The notes beneath the pieces are model-generated. The model searched no databases. It was given only the letters and a program-made list of their open reading frames with translations, and had not been told where the DNA came from. Of a stretch of DNA of 64,000 nucleotides, positions 11,726-23,023 are shown in pieces; the first letter of the stretch is position 1, and the number at the start of each line of letters is the position of its first letter. Source of the DNA: Gerris lacustris (Eukaryota > Arthropoda > Insecta > Hemiptera > Gerridae); NCBI GenBank assembly GCA_951217055.1, contig OX578280.1, forward strand, positions 14,485,394-14,549,393. Direction: 5' to 3'. The position numbers were made by a program, and so were the translations under genes.

Positions 11726-12231
11726 TAGGCTGTGAAATAGTAACTTTAGAGCCTACAAAACATAGCTAAAATCCATTTTTTCATTACGTGGACTTAAAAA
11801 ATCTTTTCATTACTCCTAGCTGTAAAGAAAAAATCTTTTACGTCCTAGGCACTAAAAGATTTTTTCTTTACGGCGGGTAGTTGTCAAAACTTCCGTTAGT
11901 AGTGCTGCAGTCTTTGTAGAAATGCTTCTAGTACGATAAAAATCCGCTAGATGTCAATGCCTTTTATTTATCTTTTCTTATAGTGTAACCTCATTTTAAG
12001 GTTTCTTTTTTAAAGTCTTAAGCATGTACTAATATTTGTTATTATTATATATTGATTAGTGATTAATATTTAATGTTTTTTCATTGTCTGCTACCTCGGA
12101 AAAAATAGCATATGCTACGCGACTGTGAAGTGTTTTTTCTTTACCTTGGCAATATTTACTGTCTCGCTTCGCTCGACAGTAAATGTGATTGCCGCGGTGA
12201 AGAAAAAACTCACTTCACAGCCTAGTAACAT
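11726..12231. mobile_element. Hairpin-rich MITE with AGGCTGTGAA ends
   Basis: Terminal inverted repeats are TAGGCTGTGAA and TTCACAGCCTA. Inside are two strong hairpins: one at 11821-11872 (GTAAAGAAAAAATCTTTTA and its inverse around CTAGG) and one at 12121-12227 whose arms include CTGTGAAGTG and CACTTCACAG. No protein is encoded. A target duplication could not be fixed. Confidence 0.6.
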
Positions 12232-13764
12232 AATATACTATTTCTTATCTATTCTCCTACCTTCATGATCTGTCAAACTGCATTTAACTCACTCAAAGCT
12301 GAGTTAAATATTATAGGAAAATAACTGGTTATTTGTTAAAAATGAAGGATTATTTAACCGACTTAAATGACAACACATTTCAGAAAATCGAACTAAAAAT
12401 CGCGAGCACCCCTAATATCTTAAAAAAGTTTTGAGTTACGAGTATATGGTTTGATAATAAATTATGAAAAAAGTAGATATAAACTTGACATATTTTTCTC
12501 ATATCGAAAAATCAATAACCATTTAAATTCCTGATCTAAGAGATTACATCGATTTAGACATTCAGATGTAAAGAAAGAGTTTTGCAGAGTCATAAGTATC
12601 GTAGTACGCCTCATATTGTAAAAGGAGTGAAAAAAATCTTATCTACCATTTTTATAAGGCTTAAAAAAGTGAAGAGGAGTTCCGCAAGGTAGTGAAATCC
12701 TTCTATAGCTCCACTACTATTCTTATTCTTTACTTCGATTTCTCTTCTTTTTTTCCCCCTTTCTCTTTTATTCGTTTCTACACTCTTATTTCGCCTTTAC
12801 CCTATTTTATTTCTATTTTTCTATAGCTACATCTCTTTTTCTTTCCTAACGTAATATCAATAAGGTAGGGACTTTTTTTTCCCCTGTTACATCTTTCTCT
12901 AAATTCAACGTGAAAAAGAGAGCAGGTAACTTAGTTCAGGTGAAATATATATTTTTTAACTCCAGAATCCTAACTTTTTCTTTCTTATTCCGTCAGATCC
13001 TTTTACTTCATTACTGAATTACTCCGGTTTCTCGACCACTTTTGCCTGTAACAACAATATAATTTTACTCCGTTTTATTTATTTATTTATTGTTCTTTTT
13101 CCGTCCGTAATTTTATTTTTTGTAAAAAAAAAAAAAACTATTCTCGGTGTATACCTTGCCAATTTTTTTTTTTTTTTTTTAAGTTGATATAATTACGCAT
13201 TAGGTTTCACAGTCAAATCGTTCCCGAAAATTTCATTCACATTTCTTTGAAAGAGATAATAATGTATAATCAAATAAAAATTGAATAAAAAATAACGTAT
13301 TAACAGGCAATTTAAAATATTCGCCGTAATTGTTTAGGAGAGTTTGGCTTAAATGCTTAAAATGACAAAATTTGTCCCAAAAAGTTGTCTTTAATTTTTA
13401 AAAGAGCATATTAGTGGATTTTGATCGTTTGAAATAGTTTTTGCTTTTAGAATTGTATGAATATCCTCTTGAACTCTTTAATTAATATATAAAATTTTAA
13501 TTTATTTATGGACATTTAATTAATATAGATAGGTATTGGGGTGTAACAAAAGATGTCAATTTCTTAGGACAACATACAGTTTACCTGAAGACAATGTAAA
13601 GTTTTCAGTATAAACAAATAATTTTATCTACGATTGATACAAAATATAAACATTGTATCTCTGTTTAGATGCGTAGAAAGTGATTTGAAAAACTGCATTT
13701 TGCTTTGCTCGTCAATTCCGGTAATATTAACTCTTTAGTTGAAATTTTAATTTTTTTTTAATTT
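12232..13764. other. AT-rich stretch with no recognised gene
   Basis: It holds homopolymer runs (13120-13140 and 13164-13182) and, at about 13617-13685, a phrase with TTTTATCTACGATTG and AGATGCGTAGAAAGTG that recurs inverted at 61513-61575. No gene was seen. Confidence 0.55.
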
Positions 13765-14755
13765 TTAACCCTGCAGTGCACGGGTCGGGTCTGTGAGACC
13801 CAGGGTGTCACACTCATTAGCAAAACACTGATAAGGGAGGTTCGCATAACACCATCTCCTCCTATACCTTCAAGTCAAACCTTCCTAAGTTCAATACCAC
13901 ATTTTGAACAATTCACATAATTTCTTTCTGTCTATTTTTTTACCTCAAAATTACCCCTGGGTCTGTGAGACCCAACCCGTGTACTCATGTAAGTATTTTT
14001 TTATAACTCGTAACAACATTTGATTATATATATTCGTCAATAACTCTCTAGGTTTTAATTTTACTTGAACTTTATTTAATATTAATTTCAGGTATTGTAC
14101 AAAGTATTTATAATGACTGATTATTTTCGATCGTTAATTTAGTATTGAAAATTTTGTAAAGGGAAAAAAATATTACAATTACTCTCCTGGCAGGAATGTT
14201 ATATATTATATATCGGGATTTTTTTTAGAATTACCGTCAAAAAAATTCTTGGGATTAAAGCTGTGCCTTCCAAACCTCAAGAGCCTAATAAAGGGGGGGG
14301 GGATGTTCAATTTGCACTGACCACAAATCCCGTCATTTTTGCAAAAAGTGCAATATATATGTATGCTTAGAGCATTTCCAATTTATATGCCAAGACTGTG
14401 GAATTGATTTTTTTTTATCGTATTAAGTTCCTATATTGATAATTGAAACTTATTTTTTCAAAACTCTTTTAATTTTTTTAATATATTTTTTTTCATGTTG
14501 GACAGTAAAAATTAAAAAAATTGTAGTCATAAAACACAATATATTTTTTTTCTAATGTAATTTTATTGATATATTGCATTCTATATTTTTTTTACTAATA
14601 AATAAAGATTATTTCTATACCAAAAAAAAAAAAAAAATAAAAATATTTAAATATTAAAATAATAAACCATCTTAATTTTTTTTTAAATATTGGGTCTAAC
14701 AGACCCAACCCGTGCACTGGTGTGATTTTTTTTCACCCGTGCACTGCAGGGTTAA
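13765..14755 (+). mobile_element. piggyBac-like element, internally deleted
   Basis: A perfect 17-bp terminal inverted repeat, CCCTGCAGTGCACGGGT, bounds 13769-14751 and both sides carry TTAA, the piggyBac target. The element is about 983 bp, too short for a full transposase. It retains a fragment of the cysteine-rich transposase tail at 14250-14426. GGGTCTGTGAGACCC-type inverted phrases lie just inside both ends and may be subterminal binding repeats. Confidence 0.88.
14250..14426 (+). pseudogene. piggyBac transposase C-terminal cysteine-rich fragment
   Basis: From 14304 the frame reads CSICTDHKSRHFCKKCNIYV, then CLEHFQFICQDC, ending at a stop at 14424. The CxxC...CxxC...C...CxxC spacing is that of the zinc-binding tail of piggyBac transposases, which contacts the element ends. 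Just upstream KAVPSKPQEPNKG is in another frame, and the switch falls in a run of ten G (14293-14302), so a slippage frameshift is likely. The catalytic DDD domain is absent. Confidence 0.75.
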
Positions 14756-14844
14756 AGCGTTAAGAACTTAAGATCGTAATTAAACTATGTCATCAGGAAG
14801 CATATTTGGCAATGTAAATTAAATTTAATTAAAAAAAAAAAGAA

Positions 14845-15434
14845 TAGCTATTTTCCAATTAGTGTGGCACATAGCTTCCTCACGTCCTATTTCGTATACT
14901 TTAATGATTTTATGCTTTTACAACGTATATTTGTCAAATTTAAATTTTCCCTGTACTTTAAATCTGTCTAAATTGTTTTTATTTTTGGCATGAATTAAAG
15001 AATCAATTTAGCAATATTTAAAGAGTGCAGACGGTTGAAATTAATTTAGGGCTACTTAATTCTTATCTGCAGGCTACTTTCGACAATCCATCCAAATTTC
15101 ATCAATACAAATCAGATGAGTAGTTTTGAAGATGAAGGTGTACATAAATGTATGTTTGTGCGCATGTGGCAGAGAAACAAACTAGCGCAGAAGGATGAAA
15201 CTTATATGAAACCAACTATGAGCTAATTATGACCTACTATTAAAATTTCATTAAAATCGGTCGAGTAATATTTAAGATATGTTGGTTCGCAAAAATTGAG
15301 TGACAGTCCTACAGACAGACACGGAGTCTAAAATGGATTTCTGTCTTGGAATATTTTAAATCGTAGGGGGAAAAAATATCGTTCGCCGGAACGATCCCAT
15401 TGCTTCCGTTACCTGCGGTAAGCTCGGAAACAAT
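14845..15434 (-). repeat. Repeat family B, single-ended copy
   Basis: It runs from AATTAGTGTGGCACATAGCT through GAGTGCAGACGGTTGAAAT and a Y-CCGAT/TGAAATTT section (inverted), to CGTTACCTGCGGTAAGCTCG at the right. The same order is seen in the copies at 38.9-40.6 and 52.5-53.6 kb. Only one terminal arm is present. Confidence 0.75.
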
Positions 15435-16070
15435 AGTAATCTATATATTAAAAGAAAAATTGCGTGCATATGAGTCTGCAAGTCAGTGAGACATTTTCAT
15501 GTTACTCTTTTTGGTGTCGTTTTTTGATGTGCTTGTGTAAGGCTTTATTGTGTCATTTTTAGGGTCCGTAGGCAAAACCACCTTTATATTTTCCTGCGTG
15601 TGTCTGTCCGTCCGTCCTGTCGCCTGCTCTCACGGCTACACCTTTCGTCCGATCACTTTGAAATTTGGCATGTATGTGTCTTGTACCTACCCACATATTT
15701 TAAAAATATAGCGACTTAAAAAATATATTTTTTAAAACAAATAGGGTAAAAAAACTTAAGGGTTAAAATGTTTTTGTTTTTTTTTCCGACACCGTGAGGG
15801 GTATCATATGATAGGGTACGTCGAGCTGATTACAAATAATTTCAAGGTAAAAAGAACTTTTTATATACTACGTTTTTAAATTTTCTGTTGAATCGTATGT
15901 AATGTTGATAATATCATTGTTATTGTTACATAATATATAATGTTATATAAAAAGAAAATAGTTCCGAATGTATTTATTTCGCACAAATGACAACCATCCC
16001 GAGAGCTGATCTTAAACCTATAAAAGGATAAATCTTTGTACAACGGATCTCCCCAACACCAAATCTAAAG

Positions 16071-16075
16071 CATGC
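16071..16075. other. Target site duplication of the BEL/Pao element, left
   Basis: CATGC directly precedes the left LTR and is repeated at 23024-23028 directly after the right LTR. Five base pairs is usual for BEL/Pao. Confidence 0.93.
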
Positions 16076-16300
16076 TGTCGCGCGCTGGTGCGACTGGGTA
16101 AAAAACAACACAAGATTTAAGTGGTGGTAGAAACATTTATATGGTTTAACATAGAGTAGGAGGCGGACAACTAACTATTTGGAGGTTGGAAGTGGACTGA
16201 GGGAAAAAGGCGAGCTTAGGGGTAGACGGTGGCGCTCCAGTGGCCTAACCTAGAGAAACAGAGGGGGCTACGAGTTACATTAACATTGCAAACCTCAACA
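16076..16300 (-). repeat. 3' LTR of the BEL/Pao element
   Basis: In element orientation it begins TGTTGAGGTTTGCAATG and ends CGCGCGACA. It matches 22799-23023 base for base as far as I could read. Confidence 0.95.
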
Positions 16301-16311
16301 TTCCGCCTCCC
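16301..16311 (-). promoter_or_regulatory. Polypurine tract
   Basis: On the element strand GGGAGGCGGAA directly abuts the TG of the 3' LTR, the usual place for the plus-strand primer of reverse transcription. Confidence 0.75.
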
Positions 16312-16486
16312 ATTGAAGGACAAATTTCCTTCAAGACAATTACAAGATTATATAAATAAATTTTTTAAAAAAGTTAATTTTGGTTAAAGAAAACAAAGCT
16401 ACAATACAATAAAGAAAAATTAAAAGTTGATAGGTTAAAACAAAACTAAAACATAAATCATCTTCTACATGACATAATCGTCTTCT

Positions 16487-19400
16487 TCATGACATCATCG
16501 TCTTCTTCGTGACATCATCGTCTTCTTCATGACATTCTTGGGCAACATCGGGAAGTGGTAGAGGACATAATTTAATGAGGCTTCTTCTAATCTGGGAACC
16601 ATTAGGGGTGCGGACGGTAGCCACCCTAGAGATACCATCCTTTCCAGGGTGCAAGCACTCTATGCGTCCACGGATCCAACGGAGAGGTGGTAAGTTGTCT
16701 TCTTTGAGAAGGACTAAGGTGCCAGAAGTGACAGATTGGCCTGAAATCCGCCACTTAGCTCGTTGTTGGAGAGTTCCTAGATATTCTCGAGACCATCTCT
16801 TCCAGTAGTCACGTTGAGTTTTTTGGACTATTTTCCATCTCTTAAGAAGATCTCGTGAGGTATCTTCAGTAGGGTTATCAGGTACAGCACCGAGAGGACC
16901 ACCTATGAGGAAGTGGGATGGGGTTAAAACTGAAAAATCAGAAGGGTCAGAGGAAAGTGGGGTTAACGGACGGGAATTCATTTGAGCCTCAATCTGTACC
17001 AATACAGTGGTTAATTCCTCGAAAGTAAAATGAACTAAACCCATTATTCTACGTAGGTGGTACTTCATTTGTTTAACTCCCGCCTCCCATAATCCTCCTA
17101 GGGTCGGTGATCTACTTGGAATAAATCTAAATTCGATTTCATATTCGCAACTATAATTCAGAACATCAGTTTGGAAACTTTGGGATCGAATAAGTTTATA
17201 TATTTCTTTTAAACTAGAATTGGCACCAACAAAATTGGTCCCATTATCGCAATAGATGGATTTAACTACACCACGGCGTGACACAAATCGACGCAGGGCA
17301 GCTAAAAAAGCTTCAGACGTAAGGTTTGAGACCAGTTCCAAATGGACAGCCCGGGTGGCCATACAAACAAATAAACATACATAAGATTTAATTAAGGGTG
17401 AATTTTTTCGATTTGATTGTTTTATAAAAATAGGTCCGGCAAAATCAATTCCTGTATTAAGAAATGCACGGGTAGCAGAGACACGATCTTCTGGAAGGTT
17501 TCCCATTAGGTAAGTAAATGGTTTTGGTTTTAATTTAAAACAGGTAACACATTTTCTGAAAACATCTTTACAAAGATTAATGCCGTTAGTAGGCCAATAA
17601 CGTAAACGCACTTGGTATAAGAGATGTTGAGGACCAGAATGTAGACTACACCTATGATAATGACTGACAATTAAACGGGTTAACAGATGTTTAGAATCTA
17701 ACAATATTTGGTGTTTTTCTTCAAAGTTTAATGGTGAATTTTGGAGACGACCTCCGACACGTAATATACCAGAATTATCAAGAAAAGGATTTAGGGATAA
17801 TATTCTGCTAGTTTTAGAAATGGGTCTACCTGATTTTAAACAACTAATTTCGTCGGAAAACATTTCTTGTTGATATATCTTTATAAGGAATGATTGGGCT
17901 GATTTAGTCTCTTGAACTGATAAAGGACCATGTAAACTATTATTTTTGGATTGACAATTAAATACAAATCTAAGTACGAAGGCGAAGGAACGAAAAAGTC
18001 TTGACCAGGAAGAAAATCTCTCTAATTTAAGTACGTTCTCACGACTAGATTTATTGATAGATATAAAATTGAAAGAGGGATCTTTCACGTCAGGGACATC
18101 CATGGTGGAAGAGGCTAGGAAAGGTGGTATGGTGTTAGTTTCATTTTGAAGCCACTTAGGACCGGTTAACCAAAATTGCAATTTATTCAGGAAATCTATG
18201 GGTAACATTCCACGGGTGATTAAATCTGAAGGGTTGTCTTCGGACAATACATGAGACCAGACACCCTTTTGGGTCAATTCTTGGATTTCAGCAACTCTGT
18301 TGCTAACAAAGGTTTTCCATCGGGAAGCTTCTGAGGATAGCCAGTGCAGGACGATGGTGGAGTCCGACCAAAATCGGATATGGTTAATGACAATATGGGA
18401 TAACGATTCAGATACTGTGCGGTAAAGCTGGGCTAATAGGAGAGCCGCACAGAGCTCAAGTCTCGGTAATGATAAAGTTTGCACGGGTGCTACTCGTGAT
18501 TTGGAGGCTAGTAGTATTATGTTGACCTTGCCTTCTGGTGAAATTAATTTAAGATATATTGCTGCCCCATATGCCTTTTGGCTCGAATCACAGAATCCAT
18601 GGATTTCATTGGAGCATTGATTATGTTGTCCAACATATCTGGGTAATTCGAAACTATTCAAATTGTTTAAATCTGATCGGAAGTCAAGCCAGGAATTAAG
18701 GAAAGGAGGTGTGAGATTGTCATCCCAGTCTAATTTAATACTCCATAAGCTCTGAATGAAGATTTTTGCAAAGGTTACAACAGGGCACAGAAGACCGAGT
18801 GGATCATAGATCTTCGCTACATCGGAAACAACAGATCTTTTAGTGTGATGTTCATGGACAGGTAAATTAACTTGATAACAGAAGGTATCTTTGCTGGGAT
18901 TCCAAAATATTCCGAGGGTTTTTACATTGACATTAGAAGTTAAATCAAGAGAATATAATGGATCGGCGTGGGTTTGAGTTAGCTCACTTAAAAAATCAGG
19001 AAAGTTCGAGCACCATTTCCTTAATTTCATACCAATTCGTTCAAGGAGGCATTCGAGCTGACGGTGTAATTCAAATAACTGATCTGGAGTGTCTACACCG
19101 GAAACGCAATCATCGACAAAGAAATCATTTAAAATACACTGAGATGCTAACGGAAATTCCTGAGCAGAGTCAATAGCGGCCTTACGGAGAGTTTTAATGG
19201 CTAAATATGGAGCGGGACTTGTTCCATAGGTTACGGTGAGTAATCTGTATATTTTTAATGTTTCTGACGGGTGATTTCTCCAATATATTAATTGGAAGTT
19301 TGTATGGGGAGGGAAAATCAAAATTTGTCTATACATTTTTTCAACATCTGCGGTAACCGCATATAGATGTGTTCTAAAACGTAACACAATGTTAAAGGAA

Positions 19401-21823
19401 TTCTGTTGCAAAGGAGGACCTATTTCTAACGTTTCATTTAGTGAGATACCAGTGGACGTTGGGGCAGAGCCATTGAATACTACTCTTATTTTGGAAGTAA
19501 GACTGTCTTCCTTCTGGACTGCATGGTGGGGAAAGAAATAATTTGGACATGAATGAATTGTTAAATATTCATTCTCCTGTATTTGTTCCATATGTCCCAT
19601 AGAAATATATTCCTCAATAAATTCTTTGTATTTCTGGAAAAAATGCGGACTACGAATAAATTTCTTCTCTAGAGAGTAGAATCTTTTCAGGGCCATATTA
19701 GACGAATTTCCTAGACATGATGGATCTTTTTTGAAAGGAAGGTGGACAATATAACGTCCAGTAGGATCTTGAGTGACTGTATCTTCATACTGTCGGTCAA
19801 CTAACTGTTCTTGTTTGGACATAAGCTTACATTTAGGAACAAGTTCAACTTCCCAAAATTTAGTAAGTAAACTGTCAAGATGTACATCAGAATCTGGATT
19901 GTCATTACCTGTAGGTAAAGATGTAGCTAAAAAATTAATGGAAGGAAAATCAGGTGAATATTTTCCGGCTATGATCCAACCAAGTTTTGTGTTCTGAAAT
20001 ATAGGCAAGGAATCTGATAACTTGAACTTTTCTGGAGTAAGGATTTCAAAAAATATTTCAGAACCTAAAATGATGTCAATTTGGTGAGGAATGAAACAAT
20101 CAGGGTCAGCTAATACAATGTTAGGTGGAAGGTCTATGGTAGAAAATGGTAAAGGAACTTGAGGAAGGTTATCTGCTATTTTTGGTAGAATCAACATTTC
20201 AATATTAGCGGTGAAGCTTGAAAAGTGAGATTTAATCTGGGTGATAATTTTATGACTAACAGTAGAGGATGACTGGTTAATTCCACTAATAGGAATATTC
20301 ACTGGATGTAAAGTACTGTTCAATTTGCCTGCAAGTGACGCAGAAATAAAGTGACTTTGGGCACCACTGTCTAACAAAGCGGTAGCCTTAATAGGCTTAT
20401 TAGAGGAGTCAAACACCAATATTTGGGCAGTAGCCAAGAGAACCTGGCTGACAGGATGCTGTGCAGATAATGCTACGGACTTGTTATTAGAAGGTGGTGC
20501 GGAACGATCAACGTGGCAAAGAGTATGGTGTTTTCGAGAACACAATTTGCAAACACCCTGGTTGTTACATTCATAGGCCTTGTGTCTTAAACTGAAACAG
20601 TTCAGACAAAGGCTCTTCTCGGTAACCTTAGCTATACGCTGTTCAGGGGACATAGACTTGAAGGTGGGACATTGGTACAACTTATGGAATTCTGGACAGA
20701 CATGACAATGATAATCTGTAGGTTTTTGTTGAAAATGTTTAGGCATAGAAGTAGATGTGTTTTGATAAGATTGAGATCTTACAGAATTTTTATTTTCAGA
20801 ATTATTATTGACTGCACTGAAGTTATAATTATTTTTATTGAAATCTTTATGTGGTGGATTAGAATGAGTATTTGGTTTTTTTAAATTAAGGTTAGAAGAG
20901 GAAATAGAAGGTGAAGAAATCAATAAAACATTTATTTCTCGTAGGAGAAATTCTTCAAGCTCAAATATTGTCGGAGGATCATCCCTTTTAGATATGGATG
21001 TCTCCCACCTTTTGAGGAGAGGTATATCAAGTTTGGAGGTTAATAAAGGAACTAAAATGTAACTAGAGGCCTTCACATTTTCTCCCAAGGCTTCTAGGGA
21101 CCGAATATTTTTAAAAAACTCATTGACTAATTCTCTAAGGGACTGTGAATCTGACTTCATCTTACATAAATTAAACAGAGCAGAAACATGAGAATTAGAA
21201 ATTAATCTTTTATTGTCATACCTACTAACTATTAAATTCCAAGCAATCTTATAATTACAATCGGTGACAGGAATATTTGATACTAAATCTCCCGCTTGGA
21301 ATTTTAATGAAGATTTTAAATAGTGCAATTTTTGCACATTATCTAATGATTTATTGTTATGGATTAAACTTATAAAATTATCTTTAAAAGGGTACCAATT
21401 TTTTAAATCACCTTGAAAGGTTGGTAAATTTATTTTGGGTAATTTTATGTTAGAGGAATTATCAGCAGTTTTATTTTTGGAAGAATTTGAAGTACATGAA
21501 TTAATTGACTCAGAGGATTTGGATTTGGTTAAAGATAGTTTTAGTTTAGATTCTAAGGAACCAATAATAGAAAAATATTTGGTCTCGAAATTGAATAAAT
21601 CGTTTTCTAGTTCTTCTGAATCGACTTCAAAATTGACTTGGATTTCAGAAACGCACTGAGTAAATTGGTTGAGCAAGGGCCTGACAGCCTCTAGCCTGGA
21701 TGGAATTTGGTTTTCTTGATCTTCATTATAATTTAACAAAAATTGTTCAAATCTATTTAATGAAGATAATACTGACGATTTAGTAAAAAGTAACTGCTTT
21801 AAAGAGGATTTTGGCTTTCCCAT
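16487..21823 (-). CDS. BEL/Pao gag-pol polyprotein (1778 aa), intact
   Basis: One polyprotein carries all retrotransposition functions. An N-terminal gag-like region (about 1-340) precedes a cysteine/histidine cluster (about 372-437: CHVC, CLNC, CKLC). The aspartic protease has DSGAQSHFI (485-493). Reverse transcriptase spans about 690-960 with FFVDD (901-905) in place of the usual YxDD. RNase H follows with D1079, E1123 and D1154. Integrase has an HHCC zinc site (H1390, H1395, C1425, C1428) and a core with D1460, D1526 and E1580. A C-terminal BEL-type domain starts near 1660. An in-frame TAG four codons upstream makes this ATG the first available, and A at -3 with G at +4 suits initiation. 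The sequence TTTATTTCAG just before the ATG could act as a splice acceptor. No stop or frameshift interrupts it. It is distinct in length and composition from everything else in the window. Confidence 0.97.
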   Translation of the reverse strand: MGKPKSSLKQLLFTKSSVLSSLNRFEQFLLNYNEDQENQIPSRLEAVRPLLNQFTQCVSEIQVNFEVDSEELENDLFNFETKYFSIIGSLESKLKLSLTKSKSSESINSCTSNSSKNKTADNSSNIKLPKINLPTFQGDLKNWYPFKDNFISLIHNNKSLDNVQKLHYLKSSLKFQAGDLVSNIPVTDCNYKIAWNLIVSRYDNKRLISNSHVSALFNLCKMKSDSQSLRELVNEFFKNIRSLEALGENVKASSYILVPLLTSKLDIPLLKRWETSISKRDDPPTIFELEEFLLREINVLLISSPSISSSNLNLKKPNTHSNPPHKDFNKNNYNFSAVNNNSENKNSVRSQSYQNTSTSMPKHFQQKPTDYHCHVCPEFHKLYQCPTFKSMSPEQRIAKVTEKSLCLNCFSLRHKAYECNNQGVCKLCSRKHHTLCHVDRSAPPSNNKSVALSAQHPVSQVLLATAQILVFDSSNKPIKATALLDSGAQSHFISASLAGKLNSTLHPVNIPISGINQSSSTVSHKIITQIKSHFSSFTANIEMLILPKIADNLPQVPLPFSTIDLPPNIVLADPDCFIPHQIDIILGSEIFFEILTPEKFKLSDSLPIFQNTKLGWIIAGKYSPDFPSINFLATSLPTGNDNPDSDVHLDSLLTKFWEVELVPKCKLMSKQEQLVDRQYEDTVTQDPTGRYIVHLPFKKDPSCLGNSSNMALKRFYSLEKKFIRSPHFFQKYKEFIEEYISMGHMEQIQENEYLTIHSCPNYFFPHHAVQKEDSLTSKIRVVFNGSAPTSTGISLNETLEIGPPLQQNSFNIVLRFRTHLYAVTADVEKMYRQILIFPPHTNFQLIYWRNHPSETLKIYRLLTVTYGTSPAPYLAIKTLRKAAIDSAQEFPLASQCILNDFFVDDCVSGVDTPDQLFELHRQLECLLERIGMKLRKWCSNFPDFLSELTQTHADPLYSLDLTSNVNVKTLGIFWNPSKDTFCYQVNLPVHEHHTKRSVVSDVAKIYDPLGLLCPVVTFAKIFIQSLWSIKLDWDDNLTPPFLNSWLDFRSDLNNLNSFELPRYVGQHNQCSNEIHGFCDSSQKAYGAAIYLKLISPEGKVNIILLASKSRVAPVQTLSLPRLELCAALLLAQLYRTVSESLSHIVINHIRFWSDSTIVLHWLSSEASRWKTFVSNRVAEIQELTQKGVWSHVLSEDNPSDLITRGMLPIDFLNKLQFWLTGPKWLQNETNTIPPFLASSTMDVPDVKDPSFNFISINKSSRENVLKLERFSSWSRLFRSFAFVLRFVFNCQSKNNSLHGPLSVQETKSAQSFLIKIYQQEMFSDEISCLKSGRPISKTSRILSLNPFLDNSGILRVGGRLQNSPLNFEEKHQILLDSKHLLTRLIVSHYHRCSLHSGPQHLLYQVRLRYWPTNGINLCKDVFRKCVTCFKLKPKPFTYLMGNLPEDRVSATRAFLNTGIDFAGPIFIKQSNRKNSPLIKSYVCLFVCMATRAVHLELVSNLTSEAFLAALRRFVSRRGVVKSIYCDNGTNFVGANSSLKEIYKLIRSQSFQTDVLNYSCEYEIEFRFIPSRSPTLGGLWEAGVKQMKYHLRRIMGLVHFTFEELTTVLVQIEAQMNSRPLTPLSSDPSDFSVLTPSHFLIGGPLGAVPDNPTEDTSRDLLKRWKIVQKTQRDYWKRWSREYLGTLQQRAKWRISGQSVTSGTLVLLKEDNLPPLRWIRGRIECLHPGKDGISRVATVRTPNGSQIRRSLIKLCPLPLPDVAQECHEEDDDVTKKTMMS

Positions 21824-22776
21824 ACTGAAATAAATCTAGACACAGTTAAGTAAATATTTTAAATAAACTTAAACGAGAAGTTAAATAAAAATAAACTTGG
21901 ATTGTATAATAAAAATCAAACTTAAAATAACAAAATATTTTAACTTAAAAGGAATTAGGAAACTTCAACGTTAAGAAGAATTTAACTAATAAAATGTCAT
22001 AAAAATAAAATCACAATATGTAGTTTAAAATAAAGGGGTTGGGTATTTATAAAACAAACATGAAGTAAAAAAAAAAGAGAAGTTTCTAAAACTAAAGAGA
22101 AAAAAAATTATTAAAGAACGGAGACAAGTTAGCGAAAGAATATTAGGTAGAGATAAGAGTAGTGCGATAGCGGTAGTTCACTCACAGAAGGGAACAGCTG
22201 AGTAGGTGACCTTGAAGAGTGCGCTGAGGTACAAGTAACTAAGCCTAGCACACAAATAGACAAATAGAGCTAACACTAACACACTAATGGAAGAGACTGA
22301 TTACAAACTCGCAACGTAACTTATCTACACATACACACTAACTCAGGATTGGAATAACACACCACACTATACAATAATTTTATAATTTTGTAGGAGGATT
22401 TTGTAACCAAACTTAAAAACTACTAACCTGAGAATAATAAAATTAACTAAATTCAATTCTGGCTGGATTATAATATAGCATGAATTATATAAAATTAACT
22501 TTAATGATAAATAACTTCGATAACGAGGGAAAAGAAAGGAGGATATAAAGGACATATAAAAGGAATATATTATAAAAGGAATAGGTTTACCTCGGTTTAC
22601 TTCGCTATTACTTGTACGTAGGTAGACGACGATCAACTTGTAGAGATGATAGAGGAAATTAAACTTGTAGATTCGGCAGAGAAGAGAGGTAATGTAGAGG
22701 TAGGTAGAAGAACGAGGTAAATCCGAGATCCAGGTTATTTTTCTAAACACTTTGGTGAATGATTTTCATAAACTAG
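21824..22776 (-). other. BEL/Pao 5' leader
   Basis: The region between the primer site and gag is AT-rich. A 127-codon frame (22367-22750) lies on the sense strand but has no recognisable domain and a low-complexity, Ile/Leu/Tyr-rich composition. I treat it as fortuitous. Leaders of this length may hold packaging signals; none can be pinpointed. Confidence 0.6.
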
Positions 22777-22794
22777 AGTCCGGCACAAGGACCA
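22777..22794 (-). promoter_or_regulatory. Candidate tRNA primer-binding site
   Basis: Four bases inside the 5' LTR the element strand reads TGGTCCTTGTGCCGGACT. Its complement ends in CCA, as a tRNA 3' end would, with a plausible discriminator A and acceptor strand. I could not match it with confidence to a particular tRNA; tyrosine tRNA is partly similar. Confidence 0.6.
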
Positions 22795-22798
22795 AAAA

Positions 22799-23023
22799 TG
22801 TCGCGCGCTGGTGCGACTGGGTAAAAAACAACACAAGATTTAAGTGGTGGTAGAAACATTTATATGGTTTAACATAGAGTAGGAGGCGGACAACTAACTA
22901 TTTGGAGGTTGGAAGTGGACTGAGGGAAAAAGGCGAGCTTAGGGGTAGACGGTGGCGCTCCAGTGGCCTAACCTAGAGAAACAGAGGGGGCTACGAGTTA
23001 CATTAACATTGCAAACCTCAACA
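22799..23023 (-). repeat. 5' LTR of the BEL/Pao element
   Basis: Copy of 16076-16300 with the same length. It should hold the promoter and start of the genomic RNA. No TATA box could be fixed with confidence. Confidence 0.95.

Larger units (their letters stand above)
16076..23023 (-). mobile_element. Complete BEL/Pao LTR retrotransposon
   Basis: The element is 6948 bp and reads on the minus strand. It has two 225-bp LTRs with TG...CA ends that I could not tell apart by eye, a 5-bp CATGC duplication, a candidate primer site, a polypurine tract, a leader of about 975 bp and one long gag-pol frame. No env-like frame follows pol. Identical LTRs and an undamaged frame point to a recent insertion. 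It sits inside an older family E repeat. Confidence 0.96.

Noticed and set aside
16575..21659. Plus-strand frames inside the BEL element
   Set aside because: They lie antisense to the intact polyprotein gene and have no recognisable domains.
22367..22750. 127-codon frame in the BEL leader
   Set aside because: Low-complexity composition, no domain, and the position is a noncoding leader in this group; mentioned under the leader.
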